Below are positions 26,459 to 36,690 of a stretch of 64,000 bases of DNA, one piece after another. Positions within the stretch are counted from its first letter, which is position 1; the number at the start of each line of letters is the position of its first letter. Origin of the DNA: Chryseobacterium polytrichastri (GTDB lineage: Bacteria; Bacteroidota; Bacteroidia; Flavobacteriales; Weeksellaceae); assembly GCF_900142445.1 (NCBI RefSeq), contig NZ_FRAV01000027.1:1-64000 (forward strand), in the 5' to 3' direction. Under the pieces are notes generated by a model that saw only the letters and a list, made by a program, of their open reading frames with translations, had not been told where the DNA came from and did no database searches. The position numbers and the translations under genes were made by a program.

Positions 26459-29365
26459 ATGAATGTAAGATTATGCATGATAACAACTGCCGTTTTATTT
26501 TTTACGGGACACGCTGTACATGCTCAAAAGGTATCGAAAGATACAGCTACCAAAGAAAAGAAAATAGAAGAGGTAGTGATGGTTGGGTATGGAACTCAGA
26601 AGAAAAGTGAGGTTACTGCAGCAGTATCTCAGGTGAAAGCTGAGGATATGGCGGGGTTAGTTACTGCCAGTTTTGAATCTCAATTAGCCGGAAGGGCAGC
26701 TGGGGTAAGTGTAACCACTAACTCGGGAATGGTGGGACAAGCACCTGCAATCAATATTAGAGGAATTAATTCTCTTAACTCGGGAACTTATCCTTTGATT
26801 GTAGTAGATGGAATGCCCATTTTTACTGGAGATACAGGAGGATATGCTCCAAGTAATGCATTGGGGGATATTAATCCGGCGGATATTGAAAGTATAGAGA
26901 TTTTAAAAGATGGAGCTGCGGCGGCTATTTATGGTTCTCGGGCGGCCAACGGTGTGATGATTATTACTACCAAGAAAGGAAAAAAAGGAAGGTTTCAGCT
27001 AGATTACAACACATATACTGGCGTTGCTCAAGTAGCGAAACAATTTGATTTACTTCAAACACCAGAATTTTTAACGATTTCAAATGAGAAAAGAACCAAT
27101 GCAGGGAGGGCACCTTGGGCCTTTGGTTCACAATATAATACTGACTGGCAGAAAGCTGTTTTAAGATCGGCAACCCAAACTGATCATAATATTTCTCTTC
27201 AGGGAGGTTTAGGTAAAGGTTCATATTTTGGTTCTGTAGGTTATACCAAACAAGATGGGATTGTTTTAAGTAATGGGATGGAACGATTTACGGCCCGTTT
27301 TAATGTAAACCAAGAAGTTACTGATTGGTTAAAGATGGGAGCGAATCTTGGAGTAACACGAACAGAATATAATGCACTTAATTCTGGGGTAAATTCCCTT
27401 TCAGGAGCCATGGCCAATTCATTAAGACAATTACCAAATACGCCTATATACAGAGGAGATGGCCCATTTGGCTACAATATTGATATCGTAGGCTCTAATA
27501 CGATTACTGGTAAGGCAGGAAATTCACAGTATGTTGCTAATAACCTTCCAAATATTGTGTATATAATGAATACCAATAAGTTGCAATCCAGAGTGCTAAG
27601 AGTATTAGGAGATGTGTACGGAGAGGTAAAGATTTTACCATCTCTTACTTATAAGCTTCAAATGAGTATAGACAGATCTCAAAATGAAGGCTTGTTGTAT
27701 TGGAATGCCTTTCATGGAGATGGAAGAGGAAGTAATGGAAGAATTCAAAACAGCAATACGACTTTGGAAAGATATAATATCCAAAATATATTAAACTTTA
27801 ATAAGAGCTTTGGAAATCATAAAATCGGGGTGACTTTAGTGAATGAATACCAAAAGGAAAATCAAAATACCTTTTTTGGGGGCGGAACAGATTTAGGGGA
27901 TTCCTATTTTAATAGCAATGTGATTACAGGAACTTATGGAACTCCTGTTTCCGGTGGTGGAAGAACAGAGTTTGCTTTAATATCTTATTTAGCACGATTT
28001 AATTATGATTTTGGGAAAAGGTATTTTTTCCAGGGGGTTATAAGAAGGGACGAATTGTCTTCTCTTCCTAGGGAAGGAAGAGTAGGATATTTCCCGGGAG
28101 GTTCATTAGGATGGAATGTAAGCAATGAAAACTTTTTTGAGAAAGCGAAATCCGTAGTCAATGAACTGAAGTTACGTGCCTCTTACGGTAGAGTTGGGAA
28201 TAGTAATATTGGAAATTATCCTTATATGTCCTTGTATGGACCAGCTAGATATGGAGATATGAATGGATTAGCTTATGCTCAAATGGGAATTAACAGCCTA
28301 AGATGGGAACGAAGCGAAAAGTTTGATTATGGAGCTGATATGAGTTTTTTTAAAAACAAGCTAAAGGTTACAGTAGATTATTTTGTGAATAATATTGATG
28401 AAATGATTCAACAGGTTCCTGTAGATCCATCTTTAGGGGTTCCGGATAATCAATACAGTTCAAATATCGGAGTTGCGAAAAATAAAGGCTGGGAGTTTAC
28501 AGTGAATTATACGCCTATTAAAAAGGCAAATTTTGAAGTCAATATTGGTGCAAACCTATCATTAATTAATAATACTATAGCGCAACTATACAGAGGAGCA
28601 GACATTTTCCCTGGAAATGCTGATTGGAACAATGTAGATCGTTTCTACAGAATTCATAGAGAAGGATATTCAATGAACCAACTCTATGGAGTTAAATATT
28701 GGGGAGTGAATCCAGCCAATGGAAATCCTGTGTATTATAGGCTGGATGGTTCTTTGGTACAGTTTAATTTAAATTCTGCTAATAGAGGGTATTATGTTTT
28801 TAATCCGGATAATCCGGGTAATGTTTCTCAGGCAGGAGGAACGCCGGAAAATCAGGTGTTAGGCAATACCATTCCAAAATATTTTGGAGCATTCAATCTA
28901 TCCGTGAGATATCACAATTTTGATTTGGGAACATTGGTAAGATTTAGTGGAGGGAATTACATTATGAACATTACCAGAAGAGACTTATTGAGTCAGAATT
29001 TTGTAAACAACTCTACAGAAATTATTGGAAGATGGCAGAGCCCCGATAATCCGGGAGATGGATGGACTCCAAGATTAAACGCAGGGGATGACCCGGGGGT
29101 GAATGGTCCTGCAGTTTCCAATAGTCGATTTATTGAAAAAGGAGACTTTATTAAGTTTGATAATCTTACGTTAGGATACAGTTTAGAACGAGAGTTTTTA
29201 AATAAAATTAATATTCAGAAAATGAGACTTTATATCCAGGCACAAAATGCATTTATTATTACCAAATATTCCGGATCTGATCCGGAAATGCAAGTGAACG
29301 GATTGGATTATAATGGAATTCCAAGACAAAGGGTTTTCTCAATTGGATTAAATGTTACACTTTAA
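26459..29365 (+). CDS. SusC/RagA-family TonB-linked outer-membrane protein
   Basis: A 968-residue outer-membrane transporter. After the signal peptide (GHAVHAQ) a short linker leads straight into the plug with the SusC hallmark VMVGYGTQKKSEVTAAVSQV and the TonB plug patterns INIRGINSLNSGTYPLIVVDG and LKDGAAAAIYGSRAANGVMI. The N-terminal CarboxypepD_reg-like domain seen in most SusC proteins is absent. The barrel ends in RQRVFSIGLNVTL. It is followed 14 bases later by its SusD partner. Together they import large nutrients (oligosaccharides or peptides); no glycosidase is adjacent, so the substrate is open. Confidence 0.94.
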   Translation: MNVRLCMITTAVLFFTGHAVHAQKVSKDTATKEKKIEEVVMVGYGTQKKSEVTAAVSQVKAEDMAGLVTASFESQLAGRAAGVSVTTNSGMVGQAPAINIRGINSLNSGTYPLIVVDGMPIFTGDTGGYAPSNALGDINPADIESIEILKDGAAAAIYGSRAANGVMIITTKKGKKGRFQLDYNTYTGVAQVAKQFDLLQTPEFLTISNEKRTNAGRAPWAFGSQYNTDWQKAVLRSATQTDHNISLQGGLGKGSYFGSVGYTKQDGIVLSNGMERFTARFNVNQEVTDWLKMGANLGVTRTEYNALNSGVNSLSGAMANSLRQLPNTPIYRGDGPFGYNIDIVGSNTITGKAGNSQYVANNLPNIVYIMNTNKLQSRVLRVLGDVYGEVKILPSLTYKLQMSIDRSQNEGLLYWNAFHGDGRGSNGRIQNSNTTLERYNIQNILNFNKSFGNHKIGVTLVNEYQKENQNTFFGGGTDLGDSYFNSNVITGTYGTPVSGGGRTEFALISYLARFNYDFGKRYFFQGVIRRDELSSLPREGRVGYFPGGSLGWNVSNENFFEKAKSVVNELKLRASYGRVGNSNIGNYPYMSLYGPARYGDMNGLAYAQMGINSLRWERSEKFDYGADMSFFKNKLKVTVDYFVNNIDEMIQQVPVDPSLGVPDNQYSSNIGVAKNKGWEFTVNYTPIKKANFEVNIGANLSLINNTIAQLYRGADIFPGNADWNNVDRFYRIHREGYSMNQLYGVKYWGVNPANGNPVYYRLDGSLVQFNLNSANRGYYVFNPDNPGNVSQAGGTPENQVLGNTIPKYFGAFNLSVRYHNFDLGTLVRFSGGNYIMNITRRDLLSQNFVNNSTEIIGRWQSPDNPGDGWTPRLNAGDDPGVNGPAVSNSRFIEKGDFIKFDNLTLGYSLEREFLNKINIQKMRLYIQAQNAFIITKYSGSDPEMQVNGLDYNGIPRQRVFSIGLNVTL

Positions 29366-29379
29366 TAGAATATGATATA

Positions 29380-30909
29380 ATGAATACATTAAAAAAATAT
29401 ATAATATTAGCTTCAGCGGGATTAGTATTGAGCTCTTGCCAGCAGGACATCTTAGATACCACTTCTTTTAATAATCCTAATCCTGAATTGGCATTTACCT
29501 CTCCTGAGTTGGTTCAGCTAGCAGTGAATGGCGTTTACAATGCAGCACAAATCGGAAATTTTAATGGGACACCAAGGGGCTATGTTTTCGGGGCGGCTTA
29601 CTTTCAACAGAATGAAGTAAGAGGAGAAGATGTTGTGAATACAGATGCTTTTTATCAACTTACCTACGAATCCAATTATGATCCAACCACCCCCAATAAT
29701 GTTTACTATTGGACAGATGCTTATCGCTTGGTGAACCGTGCTAATCTAGTTAACGAAGGGATTGACAGGGCAGTGAACAATCATGTTATTACTGAGGTTC
29801 AGGGAAATATATACAAAGGAGAAGTTTTATTTTTCAGAGCCTTGGCTCATTTTGAACTTTTAAAACAATTCTCAAGACCTTATCATTTGGATAATGGAGC
29901 TTCTGTAGGGGTGCCTTACAGAACAATAGGAGTAGATACTGAAGCCACTATTGAGCAGGCGATGCAGGTAGGTAGAGGGACTGTAGCAGAAGATTATCAG
30001 AGGCTGCTAACAGATCTGAATTTTGCAGAAAATGGACTTCCTACCAATGCTCAAAGACAAGGAATTAATAAGATAGGAAAAATTACAAAAGGTGCAGCTA
30101 TTGCGATTAAGATAAGGGCTTATTTAAACATGAGAAACTGGAATGGAGTAATTACAGAATATAACAAGCTTACCTCTATGTATGCCTTAGAGGCTACTCC
30201 TGTAGCAGTATTTAATAATAACCTGGGAAATACCGAGTCTATTTTTTCAATTATTAATACGGCGAATAACAATCCGGGAGTTAATGGGGCATTGGCCGCT
30301 CAATTTAATAATAGATCAATGATAGCGATCAGTCCTATTTTATGGAATAGCCCTCTATGGTTGGAACATGATAAAAGGAGAGATATTACTGCTGTCGTTT
30401 CTGGTGCCAGATTTACCAGAAAATATACAGATATTGTCAATTATACAGATGCATCACCAATTGTCCGGTTTTCTGAAATGAAATTGGCTGCTGCAGAGGC
30501 TTATGCAAGAACAAACGATATGACCAATGCTTTAAAACTCCTTAACGAAGTTCGAAATAGATCATTGGCTAATCCTAATACAGAAGCTTATACGATTGCA
30601 TCGTTTGCTAATAAAGAAGATTTAGTAAGAGCTGTTTTGATGGAAAGAAGGATAGAACTGAGTTGTGAAGGAGTTCGTTGGGGAGATATTCATCGATTGA
30701 TTAATGATGATATTGCTCCTACTCAAGGTATTCCGGCGAAAGTACCTAATGGGTTTCCGGCAGCTACAAGTTATACTATAGGAATTCCTTATTCCGGAAA
30801 CCTAACGAGTGCTATTCCTTATACTGATAGAAGATTTTTATGGCCAATACCATTAATGACAACCAGTGTAAACCCTCTCCTTGCCGGCCAGCAAAATCCA
30901 GGGTGGTAA
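29380..30909 (+). CDS. SusD/RagB-family nutrient-binding lipoprotein
   Basis: A 509-residue surface lipoprotein that caps the SusC channel. The lipobox is LVLSSCQQDI. The helical TPR-like core holds typical SusD patterns: YKGEVLFFRALAHFELLKQF, YPLRLSEMKL-like IVRFSEMKLAAAEAYARTND, and ELSCEGVRWGDIHRL near the C terminus, with the closing LWPIPLMTTSVNPLLAGQQNPGW. It directly follows the SusC gene and is followed by a hairpin at 30928-30967. Confidence 0.94.
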   Translation: MNTLKKYIILASAGLVLSSCQQDILDTTSFNNPNPELAFTSPELVQLAVNGVYNAAQIGNFNGTPRGYVFGAAYFQQNEVRGEDVVNTDAFYQLTYESNYDPTTPNNVYYWTDAYRLVNRANLVNEGIDRAVNNHVITEVQGNIYKGEVLFFRALAHFELLKQFSRPYHLDNGASVGVPYRTIGVDTEATIEQAMQVGRGTVAEDYQRLLTDLNFAENGLPTNAQRQGINKIGKITKGAAIAIKIRAYLNMRNWNGVITEYNKLTSMYALEATPVAVFNNNLGNTESIFSIINTANNNPGVNGALAAQFNNRSMIAISPILWNSPLWLEHDKRRDITAVVSGARFTRKYTDIVNYTDASPIVRFSEMKLAAAEAYARTNDMTNALKLLNEVRNRSLANPNTEAYTIASFANKEDLVRAVLMERRIELSCEGVRWGDIHRLINDDIAPTQGIPAKVPNGFPAATSYTIGIPYSGNLTSAIPYTDRRFLWPIPLMTTSVNPLLAGQQNPGW

Positions 30910-30927
30910 AAGGATGTTTAAGGATAA

Positions 30928-30967
30928 AAAAATGGGCTGTCTTTTTAGGCAGCCTCATTTTTTTTAA
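30928..30967 (+). terminator. Terminator after the SusC/SusD operon
   Basis: ATGGGCTGTC and GGCAGCCTCAT pair imperfectly and are followed by eight T bases. Confidence 0.65.
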
Positions 30968-31036
30968 TACATATTCAGTTTCACAGATCCTTTCAAAATA
31001 AAGCATATAGCTATACATTATAATCTATACTTAGGT

Positions 31037-31972
31037 CTAAAAGCTACTGCGTTTCATCCATTCTTTAAAAAGTCCGGGCCAGGCAGACACTTCACTGCCT
31101 TTTTTACCTAAGCCCCAGCCATGCCCTCCTGTTTGGAAAATATGCATTTCAACAGGGATGTTTGCATTTTTTAAAGCTTTATCCATCAAATAACTATTGT
31201 CTATAGGAGAAATAGGATCGTCTATAGCCTGTGCTAAAAATGTAGGTGGAGTATGGGTATTCACTTGTTTTTCTACAGAAAAAGCAATTTCCTCTTCGGT
31301 TGTTGGTTGATTTCCGAAAATACTCTTTAAGGAATGAGTTTTATTATTGGGTGGAAGCATTGAAATTACGGGGTAAATAAGTCCTGTAAAATCGGGCTTT
31401 GAAGATAAGGAATCAATAGCATCAACGGGTTTATAAAAATTTTTGTCAAAAAGAGTAGAGGTGATTCCGGCTAAATGGCCTCCTGCTGAAAACCCTAAAA
31501 TTCCAATTTTATGTTGATCTATACCGTAATGTTTAGCGAGATTACGAATGATTCGCATAGCGCGTTGAGCATCTTCAAAGGGGACTTGGGTGCTGCTCCA
31601 GTTTTCTTGCGGTAATCTATAGATGAGTTCAAAGGCGGTTACTCCTTCAGATGGTAACCAATTAGCCGTGGGAGTACTTTCTTTTCCTAGTTCAATATGA
31701 GCATATCCACCACCACTGATTACTAAAATTGCGGTTCCATTAGGATGTTGAGGTTGATGGACAATCAGCCTTGGGGTAGAAACATTCGTTACAGACCCTT
31801 TATCGCTAATGAGCTCTGAACCCCGGTTACCTCCTGCATTGGGCATATGAGACGGCCATAAATCAATTTGCTCTAAGCTACTCTGGATGCTGAATTTTGG
31901 GCCCTTACCTTGTGCACTGATTGATGCGCTGGCAGAAAATAATAAAGCAGTAATGATCATAAATACTTTCAT
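31037..31972 (-). CDS. Exported alpha/beta hydrolase (acetyl-xylan-esterase-like)
   Basis: A 311-residue serine hydrolase with a signal peptide (SASISAQ). The oxyanion-hole segment is VISGGGYAH, the nucleophile Ser is in GFSAGGHLAG (GxSxG), and the catalytic Asp and His are probably in AQAIDDPISP and FQTGGHGWG. Related proteins deacetylate xylan or other esterified sugars. It is convergent with the SusC/SusD pair, and its N-terminal half (LWPSHMPNAGG) is typical of polysaccharide-associated esterases, so a link to that uptake system is plausible but unproven. Confidence 0.85.
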   Translation of the reverse strand: MKVFMIITALLFSASASISAQGKGPKFSIQSSLEQIDLWPSHMPNAGGNRGSELISDKGSVTNVSTPRLIVHQPQHPNGTAILVISGGGYAHIELGKESTPTANWLPSEGVTAFELIYRLPQENWSSTQVPFEDAQRAMRIIRNLAKHYGIDQHKIGILGFSAGGHLAGITSTLFDKNFYKPVDAIDSLSSKPDFTGLIYPVISMLPPNNKTHSLKSIFGNQPTTEEEIAFSVEKQVNTHTPPTFLAQAIDDPISPIDNSYLMDKALKNANIPVEMHIFQTGGHGWGLGKKGSEVSAWPGLFKEWMKRSSF

Positions 31973-32071
31973 CGTAATAAGCAGATAACTTAGGCTATCC
32001 TAGATGAGGTGCTGCAAAAAAGATGCAAATTTTGATGTTGAAAAAATGATTTGAATAATAATGATAACAAC

Positions 32072-32995
32072 CTACTCATTAAATGTAGTATTATTTTGAA
32101 AACTCTTAGGAGTAATTCCTACCAATTGTTTAAAAACTCTGGTGAAATAATTGGTGTCTGAGAATCCCGTCTGGTAGGCTGTTTCTTTAATACTGTTCTG
32201 GCTCACCAATAGTTCTTTAGCTCTGTTTATTCTTTCCTGTAAAATAAATTCATTGGGAGAAGTTCCGAGCTCATCTTTAAACATTTTAAAGAAATTAGAT
32301 TTGCTTACGTAGGCCAACTTGGCAATACTGTCGATCGATAATTTCTGATGAAGATTATTTTTAATATAGTCAACGGCAAAACCAATTCTGGATTTATTTT
32401 TAGCAATGTTTTTCTCAACCATACTTCTTGCCTGGGTTTGCATCAGTCTTATCAGGAGTTCTTTCAACGCAAAATCTGCCATAATATCCTTTTCAGAATT
32501 GTCATCCATGGCAATTCTCATGATATTGTTGGTCGCAGAAGCAAGCGATTTATTGTTAAAAAGAAAATATTCATCGAGTTGAATATTCCATTGAGAACTT
32601 TCATCTACTTTCGGAAAATGATAATTTAAATGGTTTAAAGAGTTTTCAATAAAATCAGGGTTAAGGCTTAAAGCAATGCATTGTGAGGGTGTTTCATTGG
32701 CTTCAGGAAAATCAATGACCATGGTTTCTCCTGGGGCAACCAAGATACTTTCTCCCGGAAAATAGTCGAAATAACTGGTTTTATTATCCAGCTTCATGTG
32801 CTTTTTGCCGCGGAGCATGGCTGTGAAAGCAATATTTTCAAAATGAAGTTTAAAGTCAAAAGCGGTTTTGTGAGTTTCATAGATACTAAATTCACAGTTG
32901 TTTAGATTGAATTTCGTTTGATTTTCAATGAGGTTTAAAAGCTGATTTTCCTTTTTTAATTCAGGAGTATTTAATAAAAATTTATTATTATTCAT
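32072..32995 (-). CDS. AraC-family transcriptional regulator
   Basis: A 307-residue regulator. The N-terminal domain (SYFDYFPGESILVAPGETMVIDFPEA) resembles the AraC N-terminal effector domain (AraC_N type) often found beside alcohol or aldehyde dehydrogenase genes. The C-terminal AraC helix-turn-helix pair is clear (SIDSIAKLAYVSKSNFFKMF, TAYQTGFSDTNYFTRVFKQL, GITPKSF). It is divergent from the aldehyde dehydrogenase with a 179-base shared upstream region, so it most likely controls that gene and the alcohol dehydrogenase behind it. Confidence 0.9.
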   Translation of the reverse strand: MNNNKFLLNTPELKKENQLLNLIENQTKFNLNNCEFSIYETHKTAFDFKLHFENIAFTAMLRGKKHMKLDNKTSYFDYFPGESILVAPGETMVIDFPEANETPSQCIALSLNPDFIENSLNHLNYHFPKVDESSQWNIQLDEYFLFNNKSLASATNNIMRIAMDDNSEKDIMADFALKELLIRLMQTQARSMVEKNIAKNKSRIGFAVDYIKNNLHQKLSIDSIAKLAYVSKSNFFKMFKDELGTSPNEFILQERINRAKELLVSQNSIKETAYQTGFSDTNYFTRVFKQLVGITPKSFQNNTTFNE

Positions 32996-33174
32996 TTCTA
33001 AACATTTTTTGTTGCCTCTTCTTTCAAATATAGAAATTAAAATGCGATACAGTTGTTAATAAAACTATAAAATTAAGCCTCTGCACTATTGTGATGCTTT
33101 TTTATACGATTGTGCTATAGGGTTCTCAGAGGTAAGTGTAATTTGGTTGTACAGAAAATTAAAATTATACTAAT

Positions 33175-34704
33175 ATGAGCACTATTACAGAAAAAAAATC
33201 AGGTACTATTTTAGACTGGCCTGACTTCAAAAGCAAATATGATAACTATATTGACGGGAAATTTACCGCTCCAGTGAACGGAGAATATTTTAATGTAGTT
33301 TCTCCAATTGACGGAAAAAATTTCACACAAGCAGCGCACTCCTCTAAAGAAGATTTAGAATTGGCTGTAAATGCGGCCGACAAAGCTTTTCAAACGTGGA
33401 AAAACACATCCTCTACAGAAAGAAGTATTATTTTAAATAAAATTGCAGACAGAATAGAGCAAAATTTAGAATATCTGGCGACCGTTGAAACAATAGATAA
33501 CGGTAAAGCGGTAAGAGAAACATTGGCGGCAGATTTACCTTTGGTGGTAGATCATTTCAGGTATTTTGCCTCTGTGATCCGTGCCGATGAAGGATCACAT
33601 AACGAGTTAGATAAAGATACCGTTTCTTTGATCGTTCACGAGCCGTTGGGAGTCATTGCTCAAATCATTCCTTGGAATTTTCCTTTATTAATGGCAGTTT
33701 GGAAATTAGCTCCGGCATTAGCAGCAGGGAATTGCGTCGTGATGAAACCTGCAGAAAGCACCCCGATTTCTATTATTGTTTTAATGGAAGTGATAGGAGA
33801 TTTATTGCCTGCAGGCGTTATCAATATTGTTAATGGTTTCGGTGCAGAGCTGGGAAGAGCGTTGGTTACAAATCCAAAAGTGAATAAAGCAGCATTTACG
33901 GGTTCTACAGCGACAGGCCGTTTGGTGATGCAGTATGCCACAGAAAATATCATTCCGGTGACGTTGGAATTGGGTGGGAAATCTCCAAACGTTTTCTTCA
34001 GTTCAGTGATGGATGCAGATGATGCATTTTTAGATAAAGCTATTGAAGGCGCTGTTCTTTTTGCGCTAAATCAAGGTGAGATTTGTACGTGTCCGTCAAG
34101 ATTATTGGTTCAGGAAGATATTGCAGATGCGTTTATTGCTAAAGTGATTGAAAGGGTAAAAGCCATTAAAGTAGGAAATCCTTTAGACAAAACAGTGATG
34201 ATGGGCGCTCAGGCTTCTCAGATTCAAAAAGATAAAATCCTTTCTTACATCAAATTAGGAAAAGAAGAAGGCGCAGAAGTGCTTGTGGGAGGTGATGTAA
34301 ACAATGTGGGTGAAGGTTTGGAAGAGGGATACTATATTCAGCCAACGATCTTCAAAGGGAATAACAGAATGAGAATCTTTCAGGAAGAGATTTTCGGACC
34401 TGTGTTGGCGTTCACAACATTTAAAGATGAAGAAGAGGGAATCAAAATTGCCAACGATACCATCTATGGTCTTGGAGCCGGAGTCTGGACAAGAGATGCA
34501 CATCAGTTATACAACGTTCCTCGCCAGATCCAGGCGGGCAGAGTTTGGGTAAATCAATACCATTCTTATCCTGCTGGTGCTCCTTTCGGAGGATATAAAC
34601 AGTCGGGAATTGGTAGAGAAAACCACAAAATGATGTTAGATCATTACCGCCAGACTAAAAATATGTTGATTTCTTACAACAAAAACAAACTAGGTTTCTT
34701 TTAA
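33175..34704 (+). CDS. NAD-dependent aldehyde dehydrogenase (ExaC/AldB-like)
   Basis: A 509-residue cytoplasmic enzyme oxidising aldehydes to acids with NAD(P). The folding and catalytic motifs are complete: IIPWNFPLLMAVWKLAPALAAG, GSTATGR, VTLELGGKSPNVFF with the general-base Glu, and nucleophile Cys304 in NQGEICTCPSR. The GEICTCPSR form is typical of acetaldehyde-type dehydrogenases. It is divergent from an AraC regulator and followed by a Zn alcohol dehydrogenase, so alcohol is probably taken to acid by the two enzymes. The DUF779 gene that often accompanies this family is at 47913. Confidence 0.95.
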   Translation: MSTITEKKSGTILDWPDFKSKYDNYIDGKFTAPVNGEYFNVVSPIDGKNFTQAAHSSKEDLELAVNAADKAFQTWKNTSSTERSIILNKIADRIEQNLEYLATVETIDNGKAVRETLAADLPLVVDHFRYFASVIRADEGSHNELDKDTVSLIVHEPLGVIAQIIPWNFPLLMAVWKLAPALAAGNCVVMKPAESTPISIIVLMEVIGDLLPAGVINIVNGFGAELGRALVTNPKVNKAAFTGSTATGRLVMQYATENIIPVTLELGGKSPNVFFSSVMDADDAFLDKAIEGAVLFALNQGEICTCPSRLLVQEDIADAFIAKVIERVKAIKVGNPLDKTVMMGAQASQIQKDKILSYIKLGKEEGAEVLVGGDVNNVGEGLEEGYYIQPTIFKGNNRMRIFQEEIFGPVLAFTTFKDEEEGIKIANDTIYGLGAGVWTRDAHQLYNVPRQIQAGRVWVNQYHSYPAGAPFGGYKQSGIGRENHKMMLDHYRQTKNMLISYNKNKLGFF

Positions 34705-34722
34705 TTTTAAATAATAGGGCGT

Positions 34723-34764
34723 GCCCGTTTTGCCTCAGCTTACACTGAGGCAAAACGGTCGGGC
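34723..34764. repeat. Long hairpin and GGGCGTGCCCG-type repeat
   Basis: CCGTTTTGCCTCAG and CTGAGGCAAAACGG form a 14-base perfect stem with a 6-base loop, with GC-rich flanks (GGGCGTGC, TCGGGCTATCC). Downstream to about 34870 lies a GC-rich, non-coding stretch with CCACTTCGTTTCGG and CTATCCCTCACGCG. This is a well-known kind of intergenic repeat in this group. It may also end or attenuate the aldehyde dehydrogenase transcript. Confidence 0.6.
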
Positions 34765-34903
34765 TATCCAAGGCTCCACTTCGTTTCGGTACTCCGTTTC
34801 ACTTCGCACCGGCTCGTTCCTCGCCGCCTTTCCTATCCCTCACGCGAAAAAACTACTTTTCCCCCCTTATCCGACATTTTTCGGGTGAGCAGGAGATGTT
34901 ATG

Positions 34904-34936
34904 AGCCTTGTCAAGGTTCAAAACCTTGACAAGGCT
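34904..34936. repeat. Palindromic GTCAAGG repeat, copy 2
   Basis: AGCCTTGTCAAGGTT and AACCTTGACAAGGCT form a perfect 15-base inverted repeat with a 3-base centre. It matches the repeat at 6386-6417 and lies 47 bases before the alcohol dehydrogenase start. Confidence 0.65.
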
Positions 34937-34983
34937 TTCAAGAAAAAGCAAACAAAAAACTAACTCAAAAAAATCAAAATACT

Positions 34984-36021
34984 ATGATTCCAAAAACAAT
35001 GAAAGCTGCAGTTGTTCAAGGCTACGGACAGCCGCTACAAATCCAAGAAGTTCCTGTAAAAGTACCGGGAAGATATGAAGTACTCGTAAAAGTAATTGCG
35101 TGTGGAGTTTGCCATACAGATTTACATGCGGTAGATGGCGACTGGCCGGTAAAACCCAAAATGCCATTAATTCCAGGTCACGAAGGAGTCGGAATTGTAG
35201 TGGCATGCGGACCGGAAGCAATGGTAAAAGAAGGAGATGCAGTGGGAGTTCCATGGTTATATTCTGCTTGTGGGTGTTGCGACTACTGTATCACAGGTTG
35301 GGAAACATTGTGTCATGCTCAGCAAAATGGAGGTTATAGCGTTGATGGTGGTTTTGCAGAATATGTCATTGCAGATTCAAGATATGTAGGACATTTAAAA
35401 TCGGATGTCAACTTTTTAGAAATTGCCCCAATTCTTTGTGCGGGAGTAACGGTTTATAAAGGACTAAAAGAAACAGAAACAAAACCGGGAGAGTGGGTGG
35501 CTATTTCAGGAATTGGTGGATTAGGGCACGTTGCCGTACAATATGCAAAAGCAATGGGGATGCACGTTGCGGCGATTGATGTTTCAGATGATAAATTAGC
35601 ATTAGCTAAAAAATTAGGAGCCGATTTAGTGGTCAATGCAAAAAACACAGATCCTGGAGAATATCTACATAAGGAAGTCGGCGGAATGCACGGCGCATTG
35701 ATCACAGCGGTTTCCCCTATCGCATTCAAACAGGGAATTGATGTGTTGAGAAGAAAAGGAACAATTGCCCTTAATGGACTTCCGCCAGGATCTTTTGAAC
35801 TTCCGATTTTTGAAACGGTGTTGAAAAGAATTACGGTAAGAGGTTCGATCGTTGGGACAAGAAAAGATCTTCAGGAAGCATTGGATTTTGCCAATGAAGG
35901 ATTGGTAAAAGCAACGGTAACTTCTGCAAAACTGGAAGATATCAATGAAGTTTTTGATAAAATGAAAGCGGGACAAATCGATGGCAGAATCGTTCTCGAT
36001 ATTGCCGGAAGTGCAAGTTAA
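34984..36021 (+). CDS. adhP: Zinc-dependent alcohol dehydrogenase, AdhP type
   Basis: A 345-residue medium-chain dehydrogenase interconverting alcohols and aldehydes with NAD. The catalytic zinc ligand Cys43 is in [15 protein letters not shown] and the His in IPGHEGVG. Four structural-zinc cysteines are in [15 protein letters not shown], and the Rossmann loop is [17 protein letters not shown]. It lies 279 bases after the aldehyde dehydrogenase, same strand, with repeats in between. A terminator follows at 36040. Confidence 0.94.
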   Translation: MIPKTMKAAVVQGYGQPLQIQEVPVKVPGRYEVLVKVIACGVCHTDLHAVDGDWPVKPKMPLIPGHEGVGIVVACGPEAMVKEGDAVGVPWLYSACGCCDYCITGWETLCHAQQNGGYSVDGGFAEYVIADSRYVGHLKSDVNFLEIAPILCAGVTVYKGLKETETKPGEWVAISGIGGLGHVAVQYAKAMGMHVAAIDVSDDKLALAKKLGADLVVNAKNTDPGEYLHKEVGGMHGALITAVSPIAFKQGIDVLRRKGTIALNGLPPGSFELPIFETVLKRITVRGSIVGTRKDLQEALDFANEGLVKATVTSAKLEDINEVFDKMKAGQIDGRIVLDIAGSAS

Positions 36022-36039
36022 ATTATAATGAGTTTAATG

Positions 36040-36072
36040 AAGTCCGGTAGAGTTTTTCTCCGGACTTTTCTT
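36040..36072 (+). terminator. Terminator after adhP
   Basis: AAGTCCGG and CCGGACTT form a perfect 8-base stem with a 12-base loop, followed by TTCTTTG. Confidence 0.7.
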
Positions 36073-36500
36073 TGACAAATATTCAGTGTATTTAGTTCAT
36101 TTTTGTTTAAATTTTATAATAACAATGTTTACTAATACCATCTTTAACAAATTTATTCTTACTAAAAAAATAAAAGAATGTTCATTTTTAATGTTCATTT
36201 TTTTTTATTTTGAAGTCCGTTTAAACTAATAAAAAAATTAAACCGCAAAAGATACAAAAGCTATTATTGAATCATTTAAAGTTTAGCTCTTTTGAAAACA
36301 AAGCTTTCAAAAGAATAAAAATCAAAGCTTTTTTTAACTTTTGGGTTCTTATTTGTATTTTATGATGAACTTAAATAAATAATATATTAATCTTTTGTCT
36401 CTTTTGACTCCGTCGAATCTTCGATTTGTGTTTAAAATAGAAAGTTTAAACAAGTTCTTAATATAACTTCTTTTGACAAAAATACAATCAGATTGTTTAA
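36073..36500. other. AT-rich non-coding stretch at the left edge of the accessory region
   Basis: No gene is visible. Bases 36240-36480 hold an 'aaccgcaaaagatacaaaag' repeat-like segment, the inverted pair TCTTTTGAAAAC / GCTTTCAAAAGA, and a CGTCGAATCTTCGATTT string also present in inverted form at about 302-319. Confidence 0.4.
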
Positions 36501-36690
36501 TTACATTTTATAAATTAGAGAGTCTGTTCTGACTTTATCGAAAGTTTTTGATTCATATTCTTCAATATCTCTTCTAATTTCAAGGGAAATATCTTTTACA
36601 TTATAATTTTCAAAGTAATTAGGTTCAAAATCTTCTGGAAAAATTCTTGATGCCAGGTTTCAATAACTTCTCGTAAATGGATATTAAGGT
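36501..36690 (-). pseudogene. C-terminal remnant of an unidentified gene
   Basis: On the minus strand a 50-codon open stretch ending in a stop at 36501-36503 reads RIFPEDFEPNYFENYNVKDI and continues ISLEIRRDIEEYE, then KTFDKVRTDSLIYKM. Just upstream, in another frame, a further piece (NIHLREVIETWH) joins naturally, so one frameshift separates them. Composition and reading suggest a decayed protein-coding gene. I do not recognise the family. Confidence 0.45.

Noticed and set aside
36040-36072. Riboswitch or attachment site after adhP
   Set aside because: A simple hairpin followed by a T-rich tract explains it as a terminator; no tRNA or integrase is near.
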